DNA of 64,000 bases from Biscogniauxia marginata. Lineage: Eukaryota; Ascomycota; Sordariomycetes; Xylariales; Xylariaceae. The translations under genes and the position numbers were made by a program. The first letter of the stretch is position 1, and each line of letters opens with the position of its first letter. Where the stretch lies: NCBI GenBank assembly GCA_022695795.1, contig MU404104.1:236700-300699 (forward strand), given 5' to 3'. This document shows, piece after piece, positions 32,065 to 45,434 of the stretch. Below the pieces are notes generated by a model. The model saw only the letters and a program-made list of their open reading frames with translations, did not search any database and had not been told where the DNA came from.

Positions 32065-33265
32065 TCACTTCTGCGCAATCGGGACCGCACTGCCACTGCC
32101 CATCTCGTACCGCTCCTGCTCCTCCTCGTCCCCGCCCCGCCTGTCGCCGCGAACGTTCGCAAACTTGCCGCCCATGCCCAACTTCCTCTCGGTGAGCCAC
32201 ATGCGTGCCCACACGAGGCTCCAGACGACGAGGAAGACGACGACGGCGGCGACGGCGATGCCGAAGATGTAGGCGGCGACGTAGGGGCCCATGAGCTCGG
32301 GGTCGAGGAAGTCGTACGTGTAGAACCCCTCGGTGGCGCGGGTCAGGTAGGCGAGGGCGAGGTAGAGCGCGAGGAGGACGAGGAGCCAGAGGATGTGCAG
32401 CCAGGGCATGGGCGCGGTGCGCGGGAGCAGGACCTCGACGAGCGCGAAGGCGCTGTTGAGCGCGTGCTCGGAGACGTTGCCCCAGACCTGGTAGGGGGTC
32501 GCGAGCCGCCCGCCGTAGTACAGCACGCCCCAGAAGACGACGGTCACGATGAAGGGGTAGGTCACGACGGTGGTGTAGAGCAGCGAGTGGAGCGCCTGCA
32601 GGGGGCGGGGCCACGAGCCCAGCGGCGCGGCGCCCCGCCGCGCGTACGCGAACGTGTGCGCGGCCGCGACGGCGGTGTAGAACGCGATGCCCCAGTACGT
32701 CAGCACGGTGAAGTAGGAGAAGGAGGCGCGCGAGGCGGCGCAGCCGCCGAGATCGGGGTGCGCGCACTGGAAGCCGATCTCGAAGAGGAGGGTGAAGAAG
32801 GCGTAGAGGGACTAGATGTTCGGGGGGGGGAGGATAGTTAGTTGGCTGTTAGTCTGCGTTGTGGGCTCCCACGTTGGTCGCGAACTGATCTTATGGAGCT
32901 CGCGCAATGGGTAGAATTATCTCTCTCTCTCCTGCTCTCACTTGTCCTCTGTATGTGTATTTATTGCAAGCACATACACTCCTCGGCGCCACGTCGCAAA
33001 TCCGCCTCCAACAACCACACTCTCTTAACCTCTGGTTTTTTTTTTCTTTTTAAATCCCCATTACAAAACCACACGCGGTCGTTCACCGTCAAGCTAGTAG
33101 GAGGAAGGAGAGGAAGATGATATCGTATATGTGAATAAGAGGAAAACTCACCATCAACGCCCTCACGGCGAACAAGACGTACGGCGAGACCAACCACGAC
33201 GTCTGGAACCGGTGCGAGGGATCCCAGGTGTCCGTGCCGAAGGCAAACGGATTAGCCGGAGCCAT
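32065..33265 (-). CDS. FAR-17a/AIG1-family membrane protein, 2 exons
   Basis: Exon 1 33265-33152 (38 residues, MAPANPFAFGTDTWDPSHRF onward) and exon 2 32811-32065, 286 residues. The intron (33151-32812, GTGAGT..CTAG) is 340 bp, long for this genome, but both exons are in phase 0 and the junction gives FAVRALM-SLYAFFTLLFEIGF, as expected for the family. There are about six membrane segments. Characteristic stretches are LHSLLYTTVVTYPFIVTVVF and NVSEHALNSAFALVEVLLPR. In animals AIG1/ADTRP hydrolyse fatty-acid esters of hydroxy fatty acids using a Thr and a His. A His is visible in NVSEH and Thr candidates in YTTVVTYP. Fungal roles are unknown. The C-terminus has a charged tail (DEEEQERYEMG). 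Confidence 0.8.
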
Positions 33266-36200
33266 GGTGACTGACGGGTAGTCCTGAGGCTCAACGGCTC
33301 GGGAGAAGTGTAAGACCCGAGGAAGTGAGTGGGTGAGTGTGTGAGTGAGTGCGAGGAGCGATGACAACGGCTCGGGATGCGACAGTAAGGATGGGGGATA
33401 AGTAACACACTAAGTAACGAAAAAAAAAAACGAGAGCAGAATATAAAAATTAAAATTAAAATCGAGTTTTAACAACGAGAGTAAGAAAGCGAAAGAAACA
33501 GAATTACCCAATGTACAGATAGCACGGTTGAGTTAGGTAGCGGAGATGACTATACGGCCAGAACATAGCAGAGTTTCGTCTCATCTGCGGATGGATGGCA
33601 AGGCGCGGGTGGTCTCGTCAGCCTGTCAAGCCTCTGCTAAGCTTGGCTGTCGGCAGTAGTTGAGATCGCATCACAAATTGGGAAAGGGAGGAAAAGAAGG
33701 GAAAAAAGAAAAAAACCTGGGGTCGGATAATGTAAGATCATAGCGATGCTAGGTTCCCGTTGTCTCCTTTTTTTTTCGTGTTAATCCATCTTTTCAGCCG
33801 TCCTCAGCACTAATACCTTAGGAGGTACCTTAGCCTGCTTCGTAATCAGTCGATAGTAAATACCCAGGTAGTCTAGTATGTACCTTGGGTTATCTAAGGC
33901 AAGGTGAGAGTTATTTTAGGCTTATTCCCCGTCCTTTACCAGATCAATGCGGTAGTACCTGGCTTATACCCATACGTATTATAAGTGGTACGTAGGTCGC
34001 GAATGGACAATTTCTCGGCCCTCGGATCTCAACCTTTGATGTACCTACCTAGGTATGTACACTAATACCTAGTTTAGAGGACTCCAGTCCTACACAGCCA
34101 CCCTATAAAACTAGATATCCCCCCGATGCAAGGTATACCTTACATTGCCTACTTAGGCAAATCCTGCGTGAGAGAAGAGGGAAAAGAGAGAGAGAGAGAC
34201 GAGAGAGGCGAAAGCCGGATTCCGAATAAAAACACCCCACACATCAGATAACATAAAATCAAATAAAAAACAAGAAAGGACACGGACTTCCAAGTCCGAG
34301 CTTTGCCGGCATGGCAGCGCATAGCATAGCGTGGCATTGCCGTCGAATTCGCATGGAGGTATGTATATAATCCCGGGTTGGCTAGCTGGACTTCCTAGTG
34401 TATAAAGTTTGCTTCTCCACCTGTTATGTTATCTTTTTAGGGGTCCAGTTTTTGTTCCCAGGACCGTGGACTCCACATGCGTGCTGCGTAACACACGCAT
34501 GCAAAGGGGAGCCTGCTTCCTGATACATTACAGGTAGATAGGTACTTAACCTGCATCCTACGTGTTGATAGTACCTATACAATGTATACCTACCTATAAA
34601 ATCGTAACTACCTTAGGTAGGTAGATATGTGTATATAAATGTGATCAATAATCATTCGTAGATATATCTTGCCTTAGCGGGGCCTTTTTTTCCTTATCTT
34701 GTCTTAAGCCGCGTGATGCTAGTGAAATGTAAAGTTTATTTATATCCACAAGGACATTAACAGCAGTAGGTAGGTAGGCGTTACAAGGGAGTTGTGGGAT
34801 ACCTAGATTTCCGTGTAGCTAGGTAGGTAGTTTAGTGATATTATAATACAAGGTATAAACGGATGAACGACGGGATATCGGCGGCAGCGCGGGTAACTCG
34901 CCTCTACTGGGTTAAAGGGAGGTTACATAGTATACACTAATGTAGGTAGTAGGGTGGTATGCAACGCACGAGGTTACGCGGCCGCGGAGTTTACTATCGG
35001 AGATTGTAGGATAGCAGACTTCGATGTTGCTTACTTAGGCATATCTATACCCTTAGGTAAGTAGGTATGCATCTACATACCTGGTGCCCAAAGACTCACA
35101 CCACCCATCGTCTTATAGAGCCTGCAACTATACTGATTTCGATTAATTCACCGCATGCAGTTCCAACTATCATCAGCGGCGAGGGTGGACAACATAGCAA
35201 GTATCAACGTACAATACACATACCTACTCCCTCTCAAACTAAACTACCTACCTAACCTACCTAAGGTTAACTAGCCCCCCTCGTATTCTAGGTACCTAGG
35301 TGTGTATCCTTTATATCATCACTTACTTTCTCTTAACGTCCGTCAATTGAAACCAGACATCCTCTTCTCTCTACCTACCTGGCATTATAAGACAACCACG
35401 GGAAGCTCCCCGCCAATCAATCTAGTCATGTCCCGTTCTGCGTTTCGTAGGTACCTGACTTAACCGCCGCCGCCACGGCGTCACTAAGTCAGGTACTATG
35501 CAACCTCAAGAAACAGGACTTGAAACTCGAAGTTGTAATACGGGTTTCTCGTAGATCTTAGCGCGCACTTTGTTTCTCAGCGTTCCCTATCTAACAAAAT
35601 CATGCCTATTACATTTATACAATAGCGTCGTTGATATCGATGAGTACCATGTGCTGCGGAATCGGCACCGTGAGTAATTCGAGCCTTGAGCAAGTCGATA
35701 AAATACATCATCACCTAGGAATATATGGTAGGTCTGTTGACTGACTAGTAGAAATAAAATAAAAAGATTCTCTTTAAGAACTTAATAATTTGTTTCTTTT
35801 TTTTCCCCCCATATGGGGTCTATTTAATAGATGTGTGTATCAACAGCACATTCCCTATTAGTAGCTATACTGCTGCTCTGTTATCTGTTACATGTAAGTG
35901 CGGATGGCCGAGCCTCCATAGTACCTCGCCCATCCCTCCAGCCTAATAAGGAGACGATGAGAAGCCACCACACAATTGGGAGTTCTAGAAAAGGTTCACA
36001 AAACGTTTCCTTTTTTTTGGTTTTCGAAAACGGGGAATTGACTAGCCAAACTCTCAACTCCCTGCTTCGAAAAAGATTTAATGCAGACCAGAAGCTGATT
36101 GATACGTTCTCCCCAACTCCATGAATAGAGTAGTATCCCTCCCCAGATCAGATTTTACATGAAAAAAGGAGAAAAGGGGGGAAACCTTCGCTATGCTTAA

Positions 36201-36763
36201 ATGGTGGGTTTCATATCTTACATGTATACACATTACTGCCATTTTATTCCAATGCATAGACACTGGCTCAATCTCCGACCAACGACGGCATAATGGATCT
36301 CAGCCCTAATATCGTTGCCCCGAAGATGGCATTTGCTCACTCGCGGAGAGTACAACCTTCTATCGTGGGTCCGCACCTCGGACATATTCCACGATAACAC
36401 CCCCAAGTTGGATCGCCCTCCGGACGGGCTCATCCATATAAAAGCCAAGTCCCACGCTATCGGACTGTTCATCGCTTGCGGGGTACCAAAAATAATATAG
36501 TGCAGTAAAGACCCAATATGGCCAAGCGTATGGGAAAATCGCGAGAGGAACGAATCAGAACACTGGGTCTGCTGGTGAATGTTGCGTTCAACGCGCGGCT
36601 CGTTTTTATCGCGTCAGCGTGGTCCCAAGGAGGGGCCATATGTAGCTGTCGATCACATGCGTCGCGATAGAGCGAGATTCGATGTCCCACAAAAGATGAC
36701 TGCGTAGTGGCAATCATTGAAGTCAGAAAGAGGGTTAGAGATTGATCAGCCCTCCTCGAACAG
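33266..36763. other. Intergenic region (3.5 kb) with many TACCTAGGTA-type motifs
   Basis: No gene supported. It holds a dense set of the short dispersed motif, e.g. at 34045-34055, 34610-34625, 34770-34780, 34825-34835, 35050-35065, 35235-35265 and 35290-35300. Open stretches at 35831-36124 and 36233-36472 have no recognisable features. Confidence 0.45.
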
Positions 36764-38807
36764 TCACTGGTTACCCCTGTACTCAGTTATGCGCTTGCCA
36801 TCCAGGAACTTCTGGTTGCGACCTTCGTAGTAAGGATTTGGTGCCTGTAATTGTCTCCTCATTTCAAATTGAGCGCGTTCGTCCTCGTCTAGCGTGAATG
36901 CCTTCTTGAGCCACCCAAATGCACTACGCTTTTTCTTCAGTTGCTTATTTTCTGGGTTGAGTGTTGTAACATTGCTCAGCGTGCTCATGCCCATAGCAGA
37001 CCGCTGATTCCGCAGATTAGCTGTGTGAGCCGTATGTGGACGAGGTGTGCCTGCTGTCCACGGCCGTTGTAGTGGTGAGTGAGGGCTTGCCCGCACTGGA
37101 TAAAAATATTGATGTTCAGACCGCGGTGATGGTATCGTGTTGGGGAACCTAGGAGGAGCTATCTCCGGGATTGGTTCAACGTTCGAATGAACAGTTGGCC
37201 GGACTTCAACATCAGAACCATAAGCTGAATCGGGTCCTTGATAGTGCCGCGGCGACTGGTAGCTCGAAGCCTGAAGTTCGGGTGCGTTTCGGGGAGGGAC
37301 AAGAATCACCTCGGGTAAATTGCCACCCTTCAGGGACACTCTCTGGCGTAGAGATGTTCGCTTCGGTTGCTCCTCCTGCTTTGGAGCGGGAGGATCTCGG
37401 ATTAGTGGGGATGGTACTGGTTCTGGCGGCTGGGGAGTGTAAGTGCGCGGCTGGAGGATGTAGAAGCCTTCATCGTCTGCTGGTTTTTGTGGCTCTGCAG
37501 GCTTTATATCCTCTTCCACCCTTATTACGGTCTCTCGTGTTCGATTGCCTTTTGCATTTATAAATCGTGCTTTCGCGGGCTCGTGGGGTAGCTCATGTAC
37601 GACACCTCCGGCGGGTTCGTCGGGTAGCTCATGGATGATAGCTCTCGTGGGAGATGAGCTTAACAGGGGACTCAGGGACTGGCTTCTTGAAGACCAGGGG
37701 CCAGACTTCCGTGTGCTTTGTGGTTGTGGTGACAAACTTAAGGGATTTCCCTTCTGGTGTGTTGAATCAGAAGGCTCAGAGAAGGGAGCGACACTGAACT
37801 GTAAAGAGAAAAAAGGTGAGCTTCTTCCCGCAAGGACCATCCTTAGTAGCACTTACCCTTGTCCGCCGACTAACTTCGCCAGCTCGTTGGTCCATTTCGG
37901 CTACGATCTGCCCGAGCCTCGTGAGAAGAGTGTCGAGCTTAGATGCGTTCTCCTGGAGATCCATGAAGGCCGTGTACCAGCCCTGCGCATTCCCTTTCAT
38001 GGCGTCAAATATGTCTGTCAATTCCGGTCGCTGCTGACGCCATGCCCGTTCTTGTTGATCGCCTAGGTAAACAGCAAATTCCTTGGTTGCCTTCAACCCC
38101 TCGTCGACATCCTTGAACGTCGCCTCGAGCGCCATAGTAGTGCGGGAGATAATGTGCTCAATCTTCTCGTTTCCGTTCACGATCTGCAAACGGAAGTTGC
38201 GGTCCTCCAGCATCTGCTCAAAGGTATTAATGTTCTCCATCGGAAGTTTCAGACAATCAATGCGGTCTTTGACGTCCTCGACTGCTAATTTGATGTCCTC
38301 CAAAGTCGTTTCGAGGAACTCGTCGACCTCGTCGATGTGGCTCTGCAGGATGCTGACAACCTGCTCGTTGCTATTTGCGATCCCATTTAGCAACAGATAG
38401 ACACCGAAGGAGATCTGTGCCAGGAGCTTCCAGAGCTCGTGGTGCTTCTGGCCAGGCCGGTACCGCCATAGGTCGATGTGTAGCTTGTCTGTTTTCGCTC
38501 CCTCGAGCAGGTAATTCCTGCGATGCTTAGCGTCCCCAAACCTGAGCTTCGGTTTCATTTCTGCCGTGTTGTTGGTAGCCTCGACTAGGGACTCGGTGAA
38601 GGCTGGCTGCATGGCGGGTATCGGGTGGAGTGGCACGTTGGCTGCTGCATCCTTGGTCTTCTGGCGCATGGCTTCGGCGCCGATTGAGTCTTGGGGCTTG
38701 ACTCTAGCCGCCGAGCGCGGAGGGGGAAGCAGGTCATCGTCGTCGGAATCGGATAGGAAGAGAACAGAGTGCTCTTCATCGTGGTGAAGAGACAATGGTA
38801 AAGCCAT
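36764..38807 (-). CDS. Conserved fungal protein of unknown function, 2 exons
   Basis: Exons 38807-37857 and 37798-36764 with a 58-bp GT-AG intron, 661 residues. The N-terminal third starts MALPLSLHHDEEHSVLFLSD followed by an acidic run. Residues of about 100-310 are helical and probably coiled coil (EQVVSILQSHIDEVDEFLE, DLQENASKLDTLLTRLGQI). The second exon is long, Pro/Ser-rich and disordered, with repeated HELPDEPAGG / HELPHEPAKA motifs. It ends in a conserved-looking block with GWLKKAFTLDEDERAQFEMR and PYYEGRNQKFLDGKRI, which I have seen in uncharacterised Pezizomycotina proteins. The arrangement suggests a scaffold, but no function is known. The coding frame appears intact. Confidence 0.8.
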
Positions 38808-41800
38808 GGTCTGTCTCTATCTCTATTCCCCTCGGCCTGTAGGCTAGAATAGGTAATTCGCTGTACAGCTGAACGAAAAGAAAAATTCGAGAGGGAGCGG
38901 GGCGATCGAGGCAGTCTTGCTGCAGATCGTTCCAGCGTTATGGCAGCACGCAGGTTTTTGTGCTGCCAGTCGGCGCCAACGAGGGCCAGAGACACGGGCG
39001 ACAGGCGGCTAGACCCTTGGCAAGCCACCACAGGTAACCCAGGGAATGCTGGGAGTGGTGCGACTCAGAGGATCGGTGGCTGTTGAATATATCGGACGAT
39101 CGAGGAATATTACTGTTGTCAGCTGTGAGAAGGTGTGGCAGAGAAATCCGCATATGCATTCAGGCCGAGTCGACCTGAAGAAGACGGCATCTAAGGGACA
39201 TGGCGGATGGCGGGAGGACGAAAGACGAAAGACGAAGTATTTTAATTTACGTTTCGAAGAGTCGGCCGAGACGAATAGGGTCGAGTTTGTGCGTGGTCGA
39301 AGGTTGGGAATTGTGGATGAATTTGTGAATTAAGAATTATCACTAATAAGACGGGGATGCTTCTCTGAGAGCCAAGGTAAGACCACCTATAGCAAGCGGT
39401 GAATCAAGAAAAGGGCAATACGAGAATGGCTGTCGAATATGAGTCTCGAATTTCGAAGATGGAGAACTACGCTGTCCCCCTCGCCGGACGGTAAAAGGGG
39501 ATAAGTCGAGAAGAGTAGGCGGGGAGAAGAGGGGGGGAACTGGAGAAGAAAAGACAAGAAAAGAAGGAAGAAATCAAGCAAAGAAACAGAAAAAAACAAG
39601 GCAATACAGATATTGTTACAACCAACACTACACTACCTATGTAGGTACTATGTATGTATGTAAAGGTCTGTAGGTAGGTAGTTATGTATTCAGTGCACTG
39701 TACCCTACAACTCGAGTCGCTAAAGAAGCGGGAGCTAAGTTGGCTAGTTGAGAGCACTATTGATACATTTAGAGCAGTTTAGTTAGTCGGAGAGAAAAAA
39801 GCTGGCGCTAATCCCTTTTTCTTTTTTTGTTCCTCGCGTTGCAGGGGGGGCTTCTAGGGTGTGGTTGGGATGCGAGGCCAGGTGTGCACGTTCCAACCGG
39901 CCGACACGCCAAGAATTCCATGAACCTTTTCGGGAGCCGAAGTACCTACGGGCCCACTAATCTAGTCTAGAAAAGGGATGGTAGCCCGACAAAAAAGCCC
40001 CAAGCTCCTCTACCCGGCGAGTCCCAGGGGGGCCTTATCCTTGTAGGAACCTGCGCAAGTGCCAGCCGATTGATTTCCTCCCCACTCTAAAATGGATTTC
40101 TATTCTTCTACTCGCCTTACTTCACTATTATTGTGAAGTAGTATTTTAGATACGGTCCATAGCTATAGTATAAAATGTACAGACTATATCAGGTAATTAT
40201 TAGGCACTCACATGTACATATGGGAAGGTGGTTCAAATCCAGCCTCGCAGATATACACTACAGTAGTTATTCGGTAGCAACATTCAGCGAAGAACTCCAA
40301 CATCATCAGGTATGAACTCTTACAAGGGGTAATGTTATGTAAGTACCCAGGTGATAGGTAAGTTGGTCTTTAACTTGTTAGTTACATACGGAATATATTA
40401 CTAGTTCTCCTTTGTTCCTGTCCAGTCCCAACGAAAGGGAGGGGGCGGGGAAACTTCACGCACGGCGCATCCACCACGCATACCATGTAGATATGTATGT
40501 ATATACAATGTAACTACACAAGGTAGGTAGGTACACGAGGTACATATGCACGAACGTTGAATCCGGCTGCGTACCTTACCTAGGTACTTACATAAGATAT
40601 CTCTAAGCGCATGCTATAAGTGATATAAAAGATATCCTTTCTGTTCCTCTCTCTCTTTCTCGCTTTTTATTGTTTTTCTTCTTTCGGGTGCTGGGGCTGG
40701 GGGGCTGATCAGCGAATATTCGCGAGCCTGGTTCACGACCAGAGTCTCCTTATGATCTACTATTACTCCTGCATCCGGAGGCACTTGTATGCATTGCCGG
40801 TCCAATATTAACCTAACCCATACCTTGGACATCAGAATTAGCTGGTTCATCCACAACTCTAATGAAATTGAGATCGATCTAATCTACCTTACCTCATGTT
40901 CAATTTCTCCTTACGTTCGGGATCTACCTATTGTCAACCTCATATATATTCATATATATTGCTCTCCACCCGGTTGGGATAGACAGCGGCTTTGACGATC
41001 CAACCGTTTCGAGCCTTGGCGCCATGTTTCCGCTCCTGACTCCTGCATTCTACTCTAAACCGCCATGCTTGAGACGACCCATCCCTCAGATTGTAGGTAC
41101 ATACAGGCGACTCGCCAGCTAACCTATTAGAGCTATCAATCCGTGGCCCCTTGCAGTGGGTAAAGATGTAGTCCTCTTTCTCAGCGGAACCTCTTAACGG
41201 CAGTATCACGGAATGCCGAATTAACCCAGCCAAAGTATATAAGCACAACTAATACAACGGTCAATATCTACCATTGATCCATGCTAGAGATGAAATGTAT
41301 TTGAAACGCGCACATGGTGGCAATCAGCTTCTAGTCTTAAAATGATATCGCAAGTTTATCCCAAAGAGTATTCATATCATAGAGCTTCCTTCTAGATCAT
41401 ATGTGTACCATAGCCACAAGTGGCGGCAGAAAGTAAGATCCACATGAAGAGGATCCAACCTTGAATGCTCACCTATCTTTTCCCAAAAACCACTAGAGTT
41501 GGGACCCAAACAATGGAATCGTCTCCAAATCCGTAGGATTCCGATCGAAGGGGTCAGTCTAGCCGTCATGCTACATGAAAATATCTAAACGCTTAGTTAG
41601 ACTTCTAGAACTAAATGATATCGTCTACATACCTAAGTCTCCAAGCCGTATCACCCAAGCTAGAGAGGGAGCATGACTGGAAACACGCAATGACTACAAA
41701 GGTAACACAGCATCGTCAAGGGAACACATCTGGAGAATCCCCAGCTACGAGGCTTACGGACTTTGAGACTGTGTCGTGTTCATTGTTAAGTTTGTCAAAT

Positions 41801-43423
41801 ACTCTAACTGCTACGTTGCATATATCCGTCTCGCAATAGGTATTATTCCCAGCATTCCTTCGGTCAGATGGCTTTAACACTTAAGTTCCATCTAAGTTAG
41901 CCAAAAATGAGTCGAACACTTCATTGGACCTAATACATTGACAATTCCAGTTCTAGTTCCAATACTTCTTGGGGTCCTGGTCGACTCGCTGAATCCTTCC
42001 CGTCGACAAGCGAAGGATCAAAGCTGTCCTGGATGAGCCGGAAAAGTCTTCCCAGCCACTTAGATCGTTGGATATCAAGACCCGCATAGAGAGAAGGTAT
42101 ATCGAGCAGTGTAATGTTTCAGAGAGATCGAAAATAATATGGTGGCCTCCATAGTGTCATGGAATTCAGCCAACACCATGGCCTTCGGGTCAGTTAATCA
42201 AGTTGGCTCAAACGTATCAAATAGAGCGATGATATATTTATCCGTCTGGTTGCTCATGGAGTGCTAGGCGTACTAGAGCTTACCAAATCCTTTAGGCTAT
42301 TTCCATTAGGATGATAACCATGCGTTAAATCAAAAAGAAGAGTGTGCTTAAGGTAGCGAATTGGCCCGAACTGTGAAAGTCAGATCATGCGGATTTGATT
42401 TTACAACATAAAGGTTGCTAGACCTTTCCTTCCACCATTAGCTCAAGTCATTCTATACGCAACCCTTTTGAAAAGAGGGGGGGATAACTATATAATCACG
42501 ATTCATTTAGAAATATGGGAAAAGTTGTAAATAGCAACCATGAACCTATAAAGGTCTAATTAAATAATCAACGAAAACGGGGGTATATAACTACTTATAA
42601 AAAAGATGATTTAAACGCTTTGCTAATAAAAGGTCGAGGACGGAAAAGATAAGGGGCCGTCAAATTTATTGATAGTGTAGTTATCTCTTCAAGATGTGAT
42701 AAATATAGATTATTGCTTCTTGCATGTCTCTTTCAAAGAAAGGGGGTACTTAGGAGACTCATAATAGATCATCGCTAGCAGTATTATGTAGATACATAGG
42801 TACATATTTACTTTGATCTCTACGTAGGCTGGCCTTCATTTCTATATTATCTCGTTCCATCTTGCTATATATCAATACATTATCGTATATGTAGTCCGCG
42901 AACCTAGAAGGCGTGTCAAGTTACTACAATGTACTACACCCCTAAATAATGCTGTTTATATGTACTTCACGATAGTCATTGAAGTTCTCTTTCCGTAACT
43001 AGGAGGTACCTAAGGTACGGCTAGAATACAAAATACAAGAGACTACAACAAAACTACCACAGGTAGCTATATACTTAATTGACGCGTATAAAACTTCAGA
43101 AGGCGCTTGTCTCTAAATAAATACACGCCACTGTCGCGTTTACCAGGTAACAACGCGACTTGAACACGAGGCAGCGTGCAAGTCGCGATTAGTACCCTCT
43201 CAACAACGCCAACAGCAACTTCCTGCAAGCAACTTCTTTTCCCAATATAGCAACCCAATTCCGGTTCGACTAGAGAATAACTTCTCAATACGCACTCACT
43301 CACTACCTCTGTTCGGTTCCGCCAAATGTTTTGAATGAAGCACAAACCTGACATCAGACGTATTCACACTTGTCCCATCAACACCCATTTTCAGATAGAA
43401 ACCCAATACCTTCCACCACAGCA
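38808..43423. other. Intergenic region (4.6 kb)
   Basis: The longest gene-poor stretch outside the AT blocks. It contains several TACCTAGGTA-type motifs (39645, 40520, 40576, 43005) and a possible gene remnant at 41370-42270, listed separately. Nothing else can be supported. Confidence 0.4.
41370..42270 (-). pseudogene. Possible remnant of a minus-strand gene, no family recognised
   Basis: Several minus-strand stretches have the look of coding sequence but are in different frames and broken by stops: MSNQTDKYIIALFDTFEPT then a stop and LTDPKAMVLAEFHDTMEA (about 42260-42150), LYAGLDIQRSKWLGRLFRLI (about 42095-42035), and RRFHCLGPNSSGFWEKIGEH (about 41525-41465). They are collinear on one strand, as expected for a decayed gene. 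They could also be chance open stretches or an unmodelled multi-exon gene. Confidence 0.25.
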
Positions 43424-44473
43424 ATGTCCTCGAACGCATCTAACGTAATCGTAGATGTCATATCCGACTCGATCTCTCACAGAGCATCGATCGAAGAGGA
43501 GCGAATCCGCCGGTCGAGCAAGGAGAAGATGGCGCGCGCCACGCGCGACCTCGCCATCGAGATCCAGGCAGAATACGAGACACGTCTGCGGGCAAAACTC
43601 GACGAGATCAAGAAGCAGATGGAGGAGGAACTCCACAAAGCCCGGCGGGAATCGCAAAGAGAACAGCAGGAAGTGCAGAACCTGGATGACGAACTGAAGA
43701 ATGGCATGAGAGGCGGGAATGGGCAGACAACGGTAAGCTGGCTGGAATTGGGCTCGGTAGTGCTCAAAGAGTATCTAGACGGTATGGTACAGGATGACAA
43801 TGCGCAATCTGAGAAACGCTCTGGATCTCGAGATACGGCAGGTTCGTCTGGAAAGGTAGATGAGAATCTTGGGTCCAAGGGACCTCGTGGTCTAGGTCCG
43901 GACTTCTCTTCCGATGTACCGGAGGCAAGGCCGTTGGAAAGTGAGTACCCTCCTCTATTCCCATGCCTCTTTCCCCATCACAATCCACCACACAACCCAG
44001 TACACTGTTATATCTCTTACCTTTTCGTACCACCGCATCAAGCCACCTCGTCGTATTACAAGCCAAAGCTCACTCATCGCCAAAGCGCCACCGCCGAGAG
44101 GCACCAAACGCAAGGTCGTCGAAGAAACACCGACGAAACCGCCACGGTCAGCGCGTCGATGGGGGACATCGACGAGGAGATCCCGGCGCGACGACGATCC
44201 CGATCGCACGCCCGCAGTTCGAGTCCCGCGTCCGCGCGATCCCCGGCGCTGTCCTCCAGTGTCGAGACCACGCCCCGTCGACCTTCTCCGCCTAGGGCTG
44301 GCGACAGCAGTAGCGGCAACAACAGCAGTCAGGCCGTCCCGACTACAAATGTACACTCTGCGTCGGCGCCCCCGCCTTCGAGCTAGAACCCGAGCGGGCG
44401 ACCTAGCCGCAAGACGACGAACCCGCCCGCGAGCTACAACATCCGGGACTACTACACCAACTTGAAGATTTGA
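43424..44473 (+). pseudogene. Coiled-coil protein gene with an apparent frameshift and early stop
   Basis: Exon 1 (43424-43940) encodes 172 residues with a strong coiled coil (AEYETRLRAKLDEIKKQMEE through LHKARRESQREQQEVQNLDD), ending at a GTGAGT donor. A plausible acceptor at 44085 puts the next exon in frame as PPPRGTKRKVVEETPTKPPR. The coding signal then switches frame at a GGGGG run (44161-44165), after which DIDEEIPARRRSRSHARSSS continues. A TAG at 44384-44386 precedes a further coding-like tail SYNIRDYYTNLKI to TGA 44471-44473. One missing G and one C-to-T change would explain both breaks, as would a consensus error or extra introns. No known family. Confidence 0.5.
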
Positions 44474-45434
44474 GAAGTTGGCACAGAAGCAGAGAAAATG
44501 TCGCGTGGACAACCATTGAGGCTAGGAAAGAGCAAAGAAGAGAAGGAGAAAAAAAAACGTGATATGTATGAAAATGAGCTAAGCAGTTGTCGGTGTAGGT
44601 TCAGATCAAACTTGGTCATGAGTGGATCGATGGATGTGTGTATGCGTACACGTACATTAAAATGTCGATTTGATCGGGTATCAGAACCACGATGTCTGGG
44701 TTTGGTATCAGGGTTCTCGTAGATTTCCGAGATCTGGTTCTTGCTTGTCTCCCCCCCCGAAATGGCAGGATATGGATGGAATTGACTATGACGGGAGAAA
44801 GGTTGTTCGAAACCGTCTATATCTCGCGCTGGAATTCATGGATGATCCGCCACCGTGAGAGTACGCGCAGAAAAGGAAGAGAAAACAAGATCGAGGATTA
44901 TGTACCATGCATAGAGGGTTAATGGTTAGGGGGTGGGACGAAGGGTGTGTCTCTCTCAGCATGCCGTGGCGATAGGGATTATCAACGTGGCGTGGACAAT
45001 ACGCTTAATAAAAGCTCCAGACCTTATTCCTAATATTAATAAATAATACTTGTCTCAATCTGACATGGAAAAGGGTGTTCACATCAATATCATCAAGTCG
45101 TAGAGAATAAGGGGCCGCAAGTGAACCTGGCCGCGCGGGAAGAAGAAAAAGTTGAAACCGCAATTGTTGGGTGATACGTTGGTGTCCTCCTTCTGTCACA
45201 CTTCTAATCCGAAATTCATGTTCTCATACGCATACAAAGCCTCCATTATCCTCAATCGTAAACCTTATTCTGCAAAAAGGGGGTGGAGGGCCCACCACCC
45301 TGATGGATTGGACCCCTTCCTACGCAGTAAACCAGTACCCAGTATTTAGACCACCTGTCTCTCCTATTGCTCAAGATACTTAACCTAGGTCAAAACCCCA
45401 ACATCTAGACTTTCTCTTCTCTCTCGTGATCTGT
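44474..45434. other. Convergent 3' spacer
   Basis: 961 bp between the 3' ends of the coiled-coil gene and the Pof7-like gene. No gene or repeat recognised. Confidence 0.4.

Noticed and set aside
30750..32767. Long GC-rich ORFs on opposite strands over GUP1 and the AIG1-like gene (e.g. 30800-31387, 31834-32841, 32057-32767)
   Set aside because: Shadow frames of real genes in high-GC exons; compositions such as runs of Arg, Pro or Glu, no domain.
40216..40252. GGTTCAAATCC near 40231 looks like a Pol III B box, suggesting a tRNA gene
   Set aside because: No matching acceptor stem, clean A box or anticodon arm could be found upstream; probably chance.
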